39,029 bases of DNA from Caenibacillus caldisaponilyticus (GCF_002003465.1 NZ_BDDQ01000001.1:1-39029), one strand, 5' to 3'; positions 1 through 8,063 are shown, numbered from the stretch's first letter. Notes: generated from the sequence alone by a model not told the origin. Translations and numbers: made by a program.

Positions 1-1
1 C

Positions 2-394
2 CCCAATAAGCAGGCGGCCCGGCTGTTATTGGAACAAGTGCTGGCCAAATGGGAAGAAAAAGCCCCAAAAGCCATGCAAATCCTCGAAGAGGGATTCGAA
101 GACGCCACCGCCGTATTGGACTATCCGGACCGTTACCGGCGGCGCCTGCGCACGACCAACGGGGTGGAACGGCTGAACGAGGAAATCCGCCGCAGAGAAC
201 GGGTGATCCGCATTTTTCCGAACCGGGAATCGGTGTATCGCCTCGTAGGCGCCGTGTTGATCGAAATGGACGAAAAATGGATATCGGGACGCAAATACCT
301 GGATATGTCCGACTATTGGCAGTGGCGGAAAACGAAAGAGTTAGGCGTTCAAACGATGAATCAGGAAGTTTCGGCGATCAAGAAAGTGGGATAA
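2..394 (+). CDS. IS256-family (mutator type) transposase, C-terminal fragment
   Basis: The reading frame is open from the window edge to the TAA at 392-394, about 130 codons, so only the C-terminal third of a ~400-aa DDE transposase is present. The family-typical stretch is RTTNGVERLNEEIRRRERV, after which IS256 transposases carry a conserved RIFPNxES segment, also present here. The 5' end is cut by the window, so no start is assigned. The same protein is encoded in inverse orientation at the right end of the window. It would catalyse cut-and-paste or copy-out transposition of the element. Confidence 0.92.
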   Translation, partial: PNKQAARLLLEQVLAKWEEKAPKAMQILEEGFEDATAVLDYPDRYRRRLRTTNGVERLNEEIRRRERVIRIFPNRESVYRLVGAVLIEMDEKWISGRKYLDMSDYWQWRKTKELGVQTMNQEVSAIKKVG

Positions 395-404
395 TTTCTT
401 CGAC

Positions 405-465
405 GTGTCAAGGAGAACGTGAAATACCTCGGAAGCGAGGAGTTGCCGCGAAAGCGCCTTGACAC
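405..465 (+). other. inverted-repeat hairpin behind the transposase gene
   Basis: GTGTCAAGG (405-413) pairs with CCTTGACAC (457-465), nine perfect base pairs ten bases after the transposase stop codon. A second short stem, CCGGCA (508-513) with TGCCGG (522-527), follows. Both are inside the IS and recur in the right-hand copy. They could end transcription or shield the transposase from read-through; neither has a good T-run. Confidence 0.5.
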
Positions 466-740
466 ACCTGTACTTTGACAACAATGATCATTAGTCCGGG
501 AAGGCGACCGGCAGGGAGACTTGCCGGACTTACCTGCCATACGTCAGGTCATCAGGTCCATCTTTCTATCAAAGGGAAATTTACACAATAAAATGGACTT
601 GACCCATTTCCCTCAATTAATAACAAAGCATATACCAGAAAGAAAACAAGGAACGTTGCCGTGTTCTATCAAGTTGTGTATTATCGTAAATTTATTATGT
701 ATTGAAGTATAGAGTAAGTTTGGAAAATATTTATAAAAAA

Positions 741-777
741 TAAAAAGGCTGACCAAATAATTAGGTCAGCCTTTAAA
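741..777 (-). terminator. Rho-independent terminator of the cysteine-rich peptide operon
   Basis: AAAGGCTGACC (744-754) and GGTCAGCCTTT (764-774) form a perfect 11-bp stem with a short AT loop. Read on the minus strand it is followed by a T-rich tract. It sits about 20 bp after the stop codon of the 61-aa peptide gene and closes that transcript. Confidence 0.88.
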
Positions 778-797
778 ATCATGTTTTTATTTTTGGT

Positions 798-983
798 TTA
801 GCAAGGACAACTAACTGCATAATTTGTATAGCAAAGAGTGTTGTTTCGGCTATCATATACCGTTGCACACAACGCTTGCTGCTTCATCATGCGTGAACAG
901 GCTGAATCTGAACAACAATGATAGTTAGTATAGAGGTAATAATGCGAATCACTGCAAGGGACGTAGCTTGGTTCAAATGACAT
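798..983 (-). CDS. eight-cysteine small peptide, probable secreted disulfide-rich product
   Basis: A 61-aa peptide that I do not recognise. It has Cys at 10, 23, 24, 29, 39, 51, 59 and 61, ends in CPC, contains eight Tyr and has no Gly or Trp. It has no Sec signal peptide and no double-glycine leader. The ATG at 983 was chosen over a GTG nine bases upstream because the exceptionally strong Shine-Dalgarno GGGAGGTGAGGAGG ends just before it. A strong terminator follows. It is second in an operon with a membrane-anchored thioredoxin-like protein (27-bp gap) and divergent from an ABC exporter, a MauE-type protein and a second thioredoxin-like protein. Inference: it is an exported, disulfide-bonded peptide (bacteriocin, toxin or small crosslinked subunit) whose folding is done by these neighbours. 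It could also be a cytoplasmic metal-binding peptide. Confidence 0.72.
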   Translation of the reverse strand: MSFEPSYVPCSDSHYYLYTNYHCCSDSACSRMMKQQALCATVYDSRNNTLCYTNYAVSCPC

Positions 984-1010
984 CCTCCTCACCTCCCTTA
1001 AAAATGTAAT

Positions 1011-1571
1011 TTATGTTAATCCATGTTGTAAACGATACCGAAAATCATTTAGTAAAAATGCAGGAATCGGGGTCATTTTTATAATGGTTTGTTTTTCATC
1101 AAGTAAAACAAAGGCAGGGAAAAAATGTATTTTATATTTCTCATAAACATCATTATCAACTAAATAAACGTTGATTTTTCCATCGAATAACTTGTAGTAC
1201 TCTTCGGCATAACTTTTTTGTTCTTTAGGCATAATTATTGCGTAATTTGCAAATGAAAAATCTTGAATGTCTTGGGAAAATGCCTCGAAATGGGTGTTAC
1301 AGAAAGCACAAGTGGAGTCCATAAAAATAATTACGAATATCTGTCCATTCGTGATTTGTTCAATACTTATTATTTTACCTGTCTTTAAAGAAACAGCATA
1401 AAAAAAAGGAGCTTTCTGACCTGTAAGATCTTGGTTTTCGGCTTGATCATTGTTATAAAAGATTTCTTTTTGCCATTTTTTAAACTTTATCCACCAAGTA
1501 ATTAATTTCTTATACAGTAGGATCAAAATAGTTAAGGAAGTTGCTACTAAAAATAGTTGTAAAATCAACAT
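1011..1571 (-). CDS. membrane-anchored thioredoxin-fold (TlpA/redoxin-like) protein, CAFC
   Basis: A 186-aa protein with one N-terminal membrane segment (about residues 2-20), a basic juxtamembrane stretch, and then a thioredoxin fold with the redox motif C88-A-F-C91 and a cis-Pro-type segment FFPAF (Pro152). The fold should face the outside of the cell, where such proteins form, reduce or shuffle disulfides. The ATG at 1571 is preceded by AAAGAGGA. It is the first gene of the operon that ends with the eight-cysteine peptide, which makes that peptide its likely substrate. It resembles MauD/TlpA/BdbA-type oxidoreductases in layout. Whether it acts as oxidase, reductase or isomerase cannot be read from the motif. 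Confidence 0.85.
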   Translation of the reverse strand: MLILQLFLVATSLTILILLYKKLITWWIKFKKWQKEIFYNNDQAENQDLTGQKAPFFYAVSLKTGKIISIEQITNGQIFVIIFMDSTCAFCNTHFEAFSQDIQDFSFANYAIIMPKEQKSYAEEYYKLFDGKINVYLVDNDVYEKYKIHFFPAFVLLDEKQTIIKMTPIPAFLLNDFRYRLQHGLT

Positions 1572-1596
1572 TCCTCTTTACTCCCAAATTATTATA

Positions 1597-1625
1597 TTTA
1601 CAAATAAGATTTTATTCTGTAGAAT
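1597..1625 (+). promoter_or_regulatory. sigma-A promoter of the ABC exporter operon
   Basis: TTTACA (1597-1602), a 17-bp spacer and TAGAAT (1620-1625), about 40 bp before the TTG start of the ABC transporter. It interleaves with the minus-strand promoter at 1609-1637, so the two operons cannot easily fire at the same instant. Confidence 0.62.
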
Positions 1626-1637
1626 TAAAAATGTCAA
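1609..1637 (-). promoter_or_regulatory. sigma-A promoter of the thioredoxin-like/peptide operon
   Basis: On the minus strand TTGACA (1637-1632) and TAAAAT (1614-1609) are separated by 17 bp. Transcription would start near 1602, about 30 nt before the ATG at 1571. The element overlaps the divergent plus-strand promoter. Confidence 0.75.
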
Positions 1638-1667
1638 TACCTTCATATTTAGTGGAAGTGGTTAAAA

Positions 1668-3470
1668 TTGACTATATTCAGACTAGTAATTTCTTCCTAT
1701 TGGTATAGTTTCCGCTTAACTTGGAATACGAGTAAATTATCATTTTTCATCTTAACTTGTTTAAAAATTTCTTCCGGCGTTATACCTACCGTTCTAATCT
1801 TTATTTCTCAAGAATTAATCAATCAAGTTATGTCTCTTATTCGAGGGAAGAGCACTTTATTGAATGTTTTATTTTTATTTCTTTTACAAGTGATCATAAT
1901 ACTTACAGCCTATTTTTTTCAACAACGATCTCAAATAGAAATTAAAAAAATTGAAAATGCCGTAAACCTCTATCTAAATGAAAAAGTATTCGAAAAAATA
2001 AAACATTTACCATTCAACGATTTTGAAAATCCGGAGTTTCAAAACAATTTTAATAAAATTAACATGAATCAAAACCGAATAATAAAACTTTCAACTGACG
2101 GATTAGATTTTTTGGCAATGATGCTTTCTATATTTTCAATTTTTGGATTTCTTTTATCAATTAGTTGGGGATTCATTTCTTTTCTAGTTTTGGGGATTAT
2201 ACCGGTATTTAATATTCAAATGAAATTTGGAAGAAAAAGGTATCAACTCACTGGTTTCCTGACTCCATACAATAGAAGGGAAAGTTATATTGCAAATTTA
2301 TTGGAACAACATCAGTCTCAAAAAGAGATAAGATTGTTTGGTTTAGAAAATTATTTAGTTAAAAAATGGGAAAATTATTACAAAACAACTACGAATAAAA
2401 ATCTAGATCTATTAAAAAGGCAGAGTAAATTACTTCTGGCTGCCCAATGTATATCATTATTGACATATGCTGCCTCAGGAATATTAGCCTTATTTTTAAT
2501 CAGTCATGGACGAATTTTAATTGGAAGTTTGGTAGCTGTTCTGCAGGCGATTCAGCAAATCCAAGGAACATTAAATGGTCTATCTAATTTGGTTTCCGGA
2601 TTTTACGAGTCCAGCTTAATCATAAATGATTTCCGTTCGTTCTTAAAAATGAATGAAGTAAAAAACTTAGATAGTGGACTGGAAATTAAAAAAATAGAGA
2701 GTATACAAATAAAACAATTATCTTTCAGTTATCCATCCTTTACGAAAACAACGATAAAAAATATAGATTTACATATTGTTCCGGGTAAAAAGATAGCGAT
2801 TATCGGGGAAAATGGTTCCGGAAAAACCACTTTAATTAAATGTATAGTAGGTCTTTATGAAACCAAGGGGGCTATTACCATAAATGGTATTCCTCTTGAA
2901 ACCTTAAATCTTTCTTCATATCAGAACCGCATAGCAGTTCTATTTCAAGATTTTAACCAATATGAATTAACTGCCTTAGAAAATATCGGCTTTGGTGATA
3001 TTCGCGAAATTAATAATATTAATAAAATAAGAGTTGCAGCCAATCTAACTGAAATGGATGCGTACATAATGGGTTTACCAAAGCAATATGATACACAATT
3101 AGGCAGATATTTTGACGGAGGTTATCAACTTTCAGGAGGACAATGGCAAAAAATCGCTTTAGCTCGTTGCCTTTTTCGCCAATGTGATGTGATTTTTTTA
3201 GATGAACCAACCGCCGCCTTAGATCCCAAAAGCGAGATTGAAACTTTAGAAATGCTAATTCAAAAATCAAAGTCAAAAGCCCTTGTTTACATTACTCATC
3301 GTCTTGGAGCGGCCCAACTAGCTGATGAAATATTATTAATGAAAGATGGTTCAATTATAGAGAGAGGATCACATCAAGAATTATTAAATTTAAAAGGTGA
3401 ATATAGTAAAATGTACGAATTACAAAGCAAGTGGTATATTACCAAAGATAATAGGGAGGTCATGATTTAA
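1668..3470 (+). CDS. ABC half-transporter (exporter type, membrane domain plus ATPase)
   Basis: A 600-aa fusion of a six-helix exporter membrane domain (about 1-315) with a complete ATPase. The ATPase shows Walker A GENGSGKTT (380-388), a Q-loop in VLFQDF, signature LSGGQ (488-492), Walker B VIFLDEP with catalytic Glu, and the switch His in YITHR. It should work as a homodimer that exports a substrate. It has no N-terminal C39 peptidase domain, unlike SunT-type leader-cleaving exporters, so the cargo would be exported uncleaved or be processed elsewhere. The start is the TTG at 1668 with a weak GGAAGTGG site. The next gene overlaps its stop codon (TAATG), so the two are translationally coupled. 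Cargo is inferred to be the eight-cysteine peptide. Confidence 0.9.
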   Translation: MTIFRLVISSYWYSFRLTWNTSKLSFFILTCLKISSGVIPTVLIFISQELINQVMSLIRGKSTLLNVLFLFLLQVIIILTAYFFQQRSQIEIKKIENAVNLYLNEKVFEKIKHLPFNDFENPEFQNNFNKINMNQNRIIKLSTDGLDFLAMMLSIFSIFGFLLSISWGFISFLVLGIIPVFNIQMKFGRKRYQLTGFLTPYNRRESYIANLLEQHQSQKEIRLFGLENYLVKKWENYYKTTTNKNLDLLKRQSKLLLAAQCISLLTYAASGILALFLISHGRILIGSLVAVLQAIQQIQGTLNGLSNLVSGFYESSLIINDFRSFLKMNEVKNLDSGLEIKKIESIQIKQLSFSYPSFTKTTIKNIDLHIVPGKKIAIIGENGSGKTTLIKCIVGLYETKGAITINGIPLETLNLSSYQNRIAVLFQDFNQYELTALENIGFGDIREINNINKIRVAANLTEMDAYIMGLPKQYDTQLGRYFDGGYQLSGGQWQKIALARCLFRQCDVIFLDEPTAALDPKSEIETLEMLIQKSKSKALVYITHRLGAAQLADEILLMKDGSIIERGSHQELLNLKGEYSKMYELQSKWYITKDNREVMI

Positions 3471-4018
3471 TGCCGTTCTTATGGAATTTGGGAGTTGTAT
3501 TTATAGGCATTATGTTTTTAACAACTTCAACTGACAAAGTCATGCATTGGCGTAAGCATCTTGGTTCAATGGAGGCTTATAAGATTATTAAGGGAGCTCT
3601 TATAAAATGGTTTCTTGTTTTGTTCGTCATCGGTGAATTATTCATTAGCTTCTCCTTGTTTCTAACTGGTATTACGTTTCTCAATTTTATGGTTTTTTTG
3701 CTAATCTTATTTACCTATTCCTTGGCCATTTTAATTAATTTATTAAGGGGAAACACTAATATTTCTTGTGGCTGTGGAAGCGTTTTAGATCATGATCATT
3801 TAAGTATAGGTTTGATTATCCGTAATCTTTGTTTAATTGCAATATACATATTTCTATATATAGAAAAAAATACTACTGTTGCATTAATTCAACTCAGCCT
3901 TGAGGAAATTTTATCATATATTCTTCTTGCTACAGGTGTTTTAATTTTATATGGAATAATAAGAGAAATTAGACAAAATGTTGTTTTGACGCGAAAAATT
4001 AAAAAGATGCTTTCATAA
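3470..4018 (+). CDS. MauE/DoxX-type redox-associated membrane protein
   Basis: A 182-aa protein with four to five membrane helices and a Cys pair C100-G-C102 in the segment ISCGCGS after a helix ending RG. MauE-family proteins (required with MauD for disulfide formation in the methylamine dehydrogenase small subunit) carry a comparable CGC motif at this place. A role in passing electrons between thioredoxin-fold partners and the membrane is likely. The ATG overlaps the ABC transporter stop and has GGGAGG upstream. The gene for a thioredoxin-like protein follows 35 bp later, repeating the MauE-MauD pairing. No methylamine dehydrogenase genes are present, so the target must differ. Confidence 0.8.
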   Translation: MPFLWNLGVVFIGIMFLTTSTDKVMHWRKHLGSMEAYKIIKGALIKWFLVLFVIGELFISFSLFLTGITFLNFMVFLLILFTYSLAILINLLRGNTNISCGCGSVLDHDHLSIGLIIRNLCLIAIYIFLYIEKNTTVALIQLSLEEILSYILLATGVLILYGIIREIRQNVVLTRKIKKMLS

Positions 4019-4053
4019 AAATTGGGAAACTCATATTAAGGAGGATCTGCTAA

Positions 4054-4602
4054 TTGAATTGGATAAATATTATTTTAATGGTGATACTTATACTTCTTGT
4101 TGGTGAATTAGGGATTTTTTATTACTTCTTGAAGTATAACAGTAACTTTTTAAAACAAATACAGTCCATAAGAGGGATTCAGTTTTCGACTTTGGAACTC
4201 GGAAGAAATGCCCCATTATTTCGAGTATTTGCCGAGAACGGAAATAAGGTTGTTGCAAAAGAATTATTTAAGAAAAAGAATACACTATTATTATTTATCA
4301 GTACTAATTGCCCGGTATGTAAATCTTTTTTACCGCACCTTAAAAAAATAACAGAGAATTACGATATAAATTTTATTTTAATCAATCATGATACCTTGAA
4401 TGACGATACTCATATTAAAAAAGCATTAAACAATGAACTTTATTATATTCGTTCGTCCCATGTTTCTCAAATTTATCTTATCCATGCTGTTCCCCATGCC
4501 ATATTAGTAAATACAAAGGGTAAAATTGAATTAAGCAGTCCATTATCTAACATTAATAGCCTTTTTAATATGCTTATAAACCAAGAACATTTGATATCAT
4601 AA
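4054..4602 (+). CDS. membrane-anchored thioredoxin-fold (MauD/TlpA-like) protein, CPVC
   Basis: A 182-aa protein with an N-terminal membrane helix (about 4-27), then an extracytoplasmic thioredoxin fold with C86-P-V-C89 and a cis-Pro-type segment AVPHA (Pro147). The start is TTG 4054, nine bases after TAAGGAGGA. It is the last gene of the ABC-MauE operon. It is a distant paralogue in layout of the protein at 1011-1571, but the active-site dipeptide differs (PV versus AF), so the two may have different redox potentials and act as an oxidase/isomerase pair. The substrate is inferred from context to be the eight-cysteine peptide. Confidence 0.85.
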   Translation: MNWINIILMVILILLVGELGIFYYFLKYNSNFLKQIQSIRGIQFSTLELGRNAPLFRVFAENGNKVVAKELFKKKNTLLLFISTNCPVCKSFLPHLKKITENYDINFILINHDTLNDDTHIKKALNNELYYIRSSHVSQIYLIHAVPHAILVNTKGKIELSSPLSNINSLFNMLINQEHLIS

Positions 4603-4624
4603 AATAGAAATATATGGAAACCTA

Positions 4625-4653
4625 TTGCATAAATATAAATATCAAAATATTAA
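4625..4653 (+). promoter_or_regulatory. probable promoter of the FtsX-type permease gene
   Basis: TTGCAT (4625-4630), 17-bp spacer, TATTAA (4648-4653), in an AT-rich 80-bp gap just before the base composition turns GC-rich. The start codon at 4684 has GGAGGTGAAAAGGA in front. Confidence 0.5.
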
Positions 4654-4683
4654 AAACAAAACAACCGGCGGAGGTGAAAAGGA

Positions 4684-7600
4684 ATGCTCCGTTTTATCTG
4701 GCGAAATTGGTGGCGGCATAAAGAGCGCTTCATTTTGCTGGTCGCAGGCGCGCTCATCGTCGGCTCCGGTTTGAGCGACCTGGTCGGCATGGTGCAATCC
4801 AATGCCGGGACGGTCGTCGACGCCCTTGAGAAAAAGTGGTCGGCGTCCTACGATATCGTCGTCCGCCCGCCCGGATCCAGAAGCGCGACGGAAGACAAAC
4901 ATCTTTTGGAATCCAATTATTTAAGCGGGCTCTCCGGAGGAATCAGTCTCGACCAATACCATAAAATCCAAAAGATCGAAGGAGTGGAAGTGGCCGCCCC
5001 GATCGCCATGATCGGCTATATTTTTAATCCAATAAGCCTGACAAAAATAACCTTTGAAAAAAGCGGCATCTATCGCATCCATAACCACGAAGCCATCCAT
5101 ACGGGCCCAAAGACCGTTGTCAGGGAATGGAACGATTATTATACCTTTGGCCCTTGGTGGCCGCCGAAGGCAGATCCGAAATATGGAGTCGACGTCATCA
5201 CAGACCGTCAGCTGGAATTGGCGACCGATGCCTATGTTTTACTGGCCGGCATTGATCCCAAGGCGGAAGCCAAACTGGTCGGTTTGGATCACGCGGTGAT
5301 CAAAAGCGACGAAAGCCGTTACTTTGAAGACTTCGATGAACCCTCTCAAAACACCACCAGTCTCGGGACTACGGATACCTACATCCCCGCACTGCTCAAT
5401 GCTAGGCCGGCGGTGGATAAAAAATATACTTACACGATTGAACGTCTCGACTTGCCTTTTCAAAGCGCGAATGAAGCGGCTAAAATCATGGAAACCGTCA
5501 AGGAAAAAGGCGGCGCAAAATATTTGGATACGATCAAAGCGACGGATCGGCGCACCTACACTTTTACTGAAGGGGAGGCCCAACGGTATTTAATCGAAAG
5601 CTTTACCGGAATCGATCCAAAAACGGGAAAGAAAGTCGATCCTGATATGGATCGCGTTCGTACCCGATTCCATTGGATCAGCGATAAACCCAGCCCTTTG
5701 GATTTGCGGCCGGTGTCCAGCCCCTATCCGAAGCAATGGCCGTACGCCTATGAAACGAAGATTTTTCGCGATCCGCCGATCTTTCCCACCGATCCGGCCG
5801 AAACCTACCGGCCCAAAAGCGCATTCGGGAAACAAAGTTCGGACTGGCCCCGCGTCTTCATCCGGCCCATCGGCATTTATGACCCCAAGAAACTCGATAT
5901 CGCCCAAGACCCGTTGACGGAGCTCCCCATGGAAACGTACCGCCCGGCCTCCGCCAAACTGGTGCTGAACGCGGAAGGCAAGCCGGTGAATCCCCCCATC
6001 GAGGTCAAGCCTTCGGATGATCCCTATGATTTTTTGACCCAACCCCCGACGGTCTTGACGACGATCGATGCCGCGGCAAAAATTCTCGGAGACAAGCCGA
6101 TTTCCGCCATTCGCATTAAAGTGGCCGGCGTCCATCAGTTCAATGAAGCCAGCCAGAAAAAACTGCAACACATCGCCGACCGCATCACTGCCGAAACCGG
6201 CTTGATCGCGGACATCACCCTCGGCTCTTCGCCGCAGCTCGTGTTGACGCACATTCCGTCCATCCAAGGCCGGCCTTCCATCGGCTGGATTGAGCAGCCT
6301 TGGGTCAAAATCGGGTCGACCTTCACGATTTTTCAAGAAACGAAAGTCGGGTTTTCCGGCGTCATCGCCAGCGTCATACTGGTCGCCGTCATTTATGTCT
6401 TCAGTTCTCTTCTCGTCTCCATGCTGGCGCGCCGAAAAGAATTGGCCGTCTTGCTGGCGGTCGGCTGGCGGCCGCGGCAATTGGCGAACATGATTTTTTG
6501 GGAAGCGGGGCTGATCGGCGCTTTTGTGGCAATCGTCGCCTGGGCGATCCTCGCCCTCGTTTTATCGGTCCATCAAACCGAGACGACGCTCTTCCGCGTT
6601 TTGTCGGCCGGGGGATTCGGCTTCGCCATCTATGGGTTGGGCGCGGTGATCCCCGCCGTCTCCGCCATGCGCATCCGTCCCTTGGAAGCCATCCACGCCG
6701 GAGAAGTTTCACGAGTTTCGCGGCGGTTTCTGCAAACGAAAGGGCTGATTTCCCTCGCGTTCGGCCACTTGCTCGGCACATGGCGGCGCAGCCTTTTGTC
6801 ACTCCTCGCCATTGCCGTTTCGGCCAGCCTGCTCATTTTCTTCCTGTTCGTCACGTGGCGGCTGAAAGGGATTCTTTATACCACTTTGCTCGGCGAATAC
6901 GTCGCGCTGGAAGTCGGCCCGCAACATTACATAGCGATGGCCGTTGCCGTGTTGATCGCGATGTTAACGACCGCGGAAGTCATGTGGCAAAACGTTGCCG
7001 ACCGCCAAACGGAAATCGCTTTGTTCAAAGCGGTCGGTTGGCCAGACCGCGGGGTCCGGCTCCTCATCTTATTGGAAGGCGGCCTGACCGGCCTGCTGGC
7101 CGCTCTGCTCGGCCTGGCTCTGGCTTTCGCCATGATGGGGTTCATGTACCGGCAAGTGCCGCTCAACCAGATCGGCTTTTTGCTTCCAATGGGAAGCCTC
7201 CCGATTCTCATCGGCATCATGGGTGCCATTTTGCCGGCGGAACGCGCGGTGCGCATGATGCCGGCCCAAGGAGTGCGTGGCTCGTACGCCAATCTCAAGG
7301 AAACGGAAAAAAAGTTCCGGCTCGGCTTGGGAATCGCCGCCGCAGGACTCATGGCCGGTTTTCTCCTCATGATGTTTACCACCTTGCCGACGGCCAAACC
7401 TGAAGCGGACCGCCCGGCGCATCAAGAAAAAGTGGTGCCGACGAGCGGGAAAGTGACCGCCGGAAACCAAGACGCTCCGAAGAAGAAAACGAAGCAAACG
7501 GACAACGGCTCCGCCATACCCAATGCCACAAAGGATTATAAGGTGAAACTGGGAGAACCCGTCGAATTTGCGTCCTCCACCCTGACGGTGACCCGCTTGA

Positions 7601-7956
7601 CAGACAACATGCCCCCCGCAACGAAAGCGCATATTGACAAATATGAAGAAAAGCTGGCGCCGGACATGAAATATCTCACGGTTCAAGTGTTCTATAAAAA
7701 CCCTGGCCCAAACAACACCTTTTTTGAACCGTTGTATTCGCAGCTCAAAACAGATGCGGGTACGCAAAAGCCCGTCTATTATTCGGTCGTCAAAGGGGAT
7801 AAAAGTTGGAGCGGTGGTTATGTCCCTCCCGGCAAGAGCTTGGAGGTAGCCGTCACTTACCGGATCCCGAAAAACGCCAAGCTTCGGGGCATGACGTTCA
7901 ACAACGTGTTTTTACAAGAACTGAATAAAAAAGTCATCGTCGATCTCGAGCATTGA
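4684..7956 (+). CDS. large FtsX/MacB-type ABC permease with C-terminal extracellular domain
   Basis: A 1090-aa protein. A first membrane helix (about 15-37) is followed by a ~500-residue extracytoplasmic domain. Then come helices near 555-580, 605-635 and 645-665 (first FtsX-like bundle), about 705-730 and 745-765, and a second bundle to about 860, with one more helix near 885-905. The last ~150 residues are a soluble Ig-like domain after a Lys/Gln/Thr-rich linker, reminiscent of DUF4352-type domains. Such permeases work with a separate ATPase of the LolD/MacB type in lipoprotein, peptide or antibiotic handling. No partner ATPase lies in the window, so it is an orphan here. The base composition is GC-rich, in sharp contrast to the genes before it. 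Confidence 0.85.
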   Translation: MLRFIWRNWWRHKERFILLVAGALIVGSGLSDLVGMVQSNAGTVVDALEKKWSASYDIVVRPPGSRSATEDKHLLESNYLSGLSGGISLDQYHKIQKIEGVEVAAPIAMIGYIFNPISLTKITFEKSGIYRIHNHEAIHTGPKTVVREWNDYYTFGPWWPPKADPKYGVDVITDRQLELATDAYVLLAGIDPKAEAKLVGLDHAVIKSDESRYFEDFDEPSQNTTSLGTTDTYIPALLNARPAVDKKYTYTIERLDLPFQSANEAAKIMETVKEKGGAKYLDTIKATDRRTYTFTEGEAQRYLIESFTGIDPKTGKKVDPDMDRVRTRFHWISDKPSPLDLRPVSSPYPKQWPYAYETKIFRDPPIFPTDPAETYRPKSAFGKQSSDWPRVFIRPIGIYDPKKLDIAQDPLTELPMETYRPASAKLVLNAEGKPVNPPIEVKPSDDPYDFLTQPPTVLTTIDAAAKILGDKPISAIRIKVAGVHQFNEASQKKLQHIADRITAETGLIADITLGSSPQLVLTHIPSIQGRPSIGWIEQPWVKIGSTFTIFQETKVGFSGVIASVILVAVIYVFSSLLVSMLARRKELAVLLAVGWRPRQLANMIFWEAGLIGAFVAIVAWAILALVLSVHQTETTLFRVLSAGGFGFAIYGLGAVIPAVSAMRIRPLEAIHAGEVSRVSRRFLQTKGLISLAFGHLLGTWRRSLLSLLAIAVSASLLIFFLFVTWRLKGILYTTLLGEYVALEVGPQHYIAMAVAVLIAMLTTAEVMWQNVADRQTEIALFKAVGWPDRGVRLLILLEGGLTGLLAALLGLALAFAMMGFMYRQVPLNQIGFLLPMGSLPILIGIMGAILPAERAVRMMPAQGVRGSYANLKETEKKFRLGLGIAAAGLMAGFLLMMFTTLPTAKPEADRPAHQEKVVPTSGKVTAGNQDAPKKKTKQTDNGSAIPNATKDYKVKLGEPVEFASSTLTVTRLTDNMPPATKAHIDKYEEKLAPDMKYLTVQVFYKNPGPNNTFFEPLYSQLKTDAGTQKPVYYSVVKGDKSWSGGYVPPGKSLEVAVTYRIPKNAKLRGMTFNNVFLQELNKKVIVDLEH

Positions 7957-8026
7957 AGCGTCGAAAAAATGATGTGCTATAAATAGAAATGCACGCTTGT
8001 CCCTGATAACTGGACGAATCACATAG

Positions 8027-8063
8027 AAAAGCGGGAAACATCGGTTCGTGTTTCCCGCTTTTT
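8027..8063. terminator. bidirectional terminator between permease and YndB-like gene
   Basis: AAAAGCGGGAAACA (8027-8040) and TGTTTCCCGCTTTT (8049-8062) form a perfect 14-bp stem with an 8-nt loop, T-rich on both strands. It serves the convergent genes on either side. Confidence 0.9.

Larger units (their letters stand above)
1..604 (+). mobile_element. IS256-family insertion sequence, 3' part (left copy)
   Basis: The window opens inside an IS256-family element and contains its transposase C-terminus plus about 210 bp of 3' non-coding DNA. The outer end is placed at 604. There, read inward, the sequence begins GGTCAAGTCC followed by ATTGTGTAAA, the layout I recall for IS256-type terminal inverted repeats. 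The placement is confirmed by an inverted copy at 38650-39029 whose match stops exactly at this base. The other end of the element lies outside the window, so the target duplication cannot be tested. Confidence 0.9.

Noticed and set aside
521-712. 63-codon frame across the IS border
   Set aside because: It runs from IS non-coding DNA into AT-rich flank, lacks a ribosome site and has no family motif.
798-4602. Sublancin-like or lanthipeptide cluster
   Set aside because: No glycosyltransferase, LanB/C/M enzyme, radical SAM protein or C39 peptidase domain is present, and the peptide has no double-glycine leader.
3470-4602. Methylamine or quinohemoprotein amine dehydrogenase locus
   Set aside because: MauE/MauD-like proteins are present but no dehydrogenase subunit, cytochrome or amicyanin gene is found.
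5590-6480. 296-codon minus frame and other long frames opposite the permease gene
   Set aside because: They mirror the codons of the strongly supported permease gene and have no ribosome sites; typical of GC-rich antisense frames.
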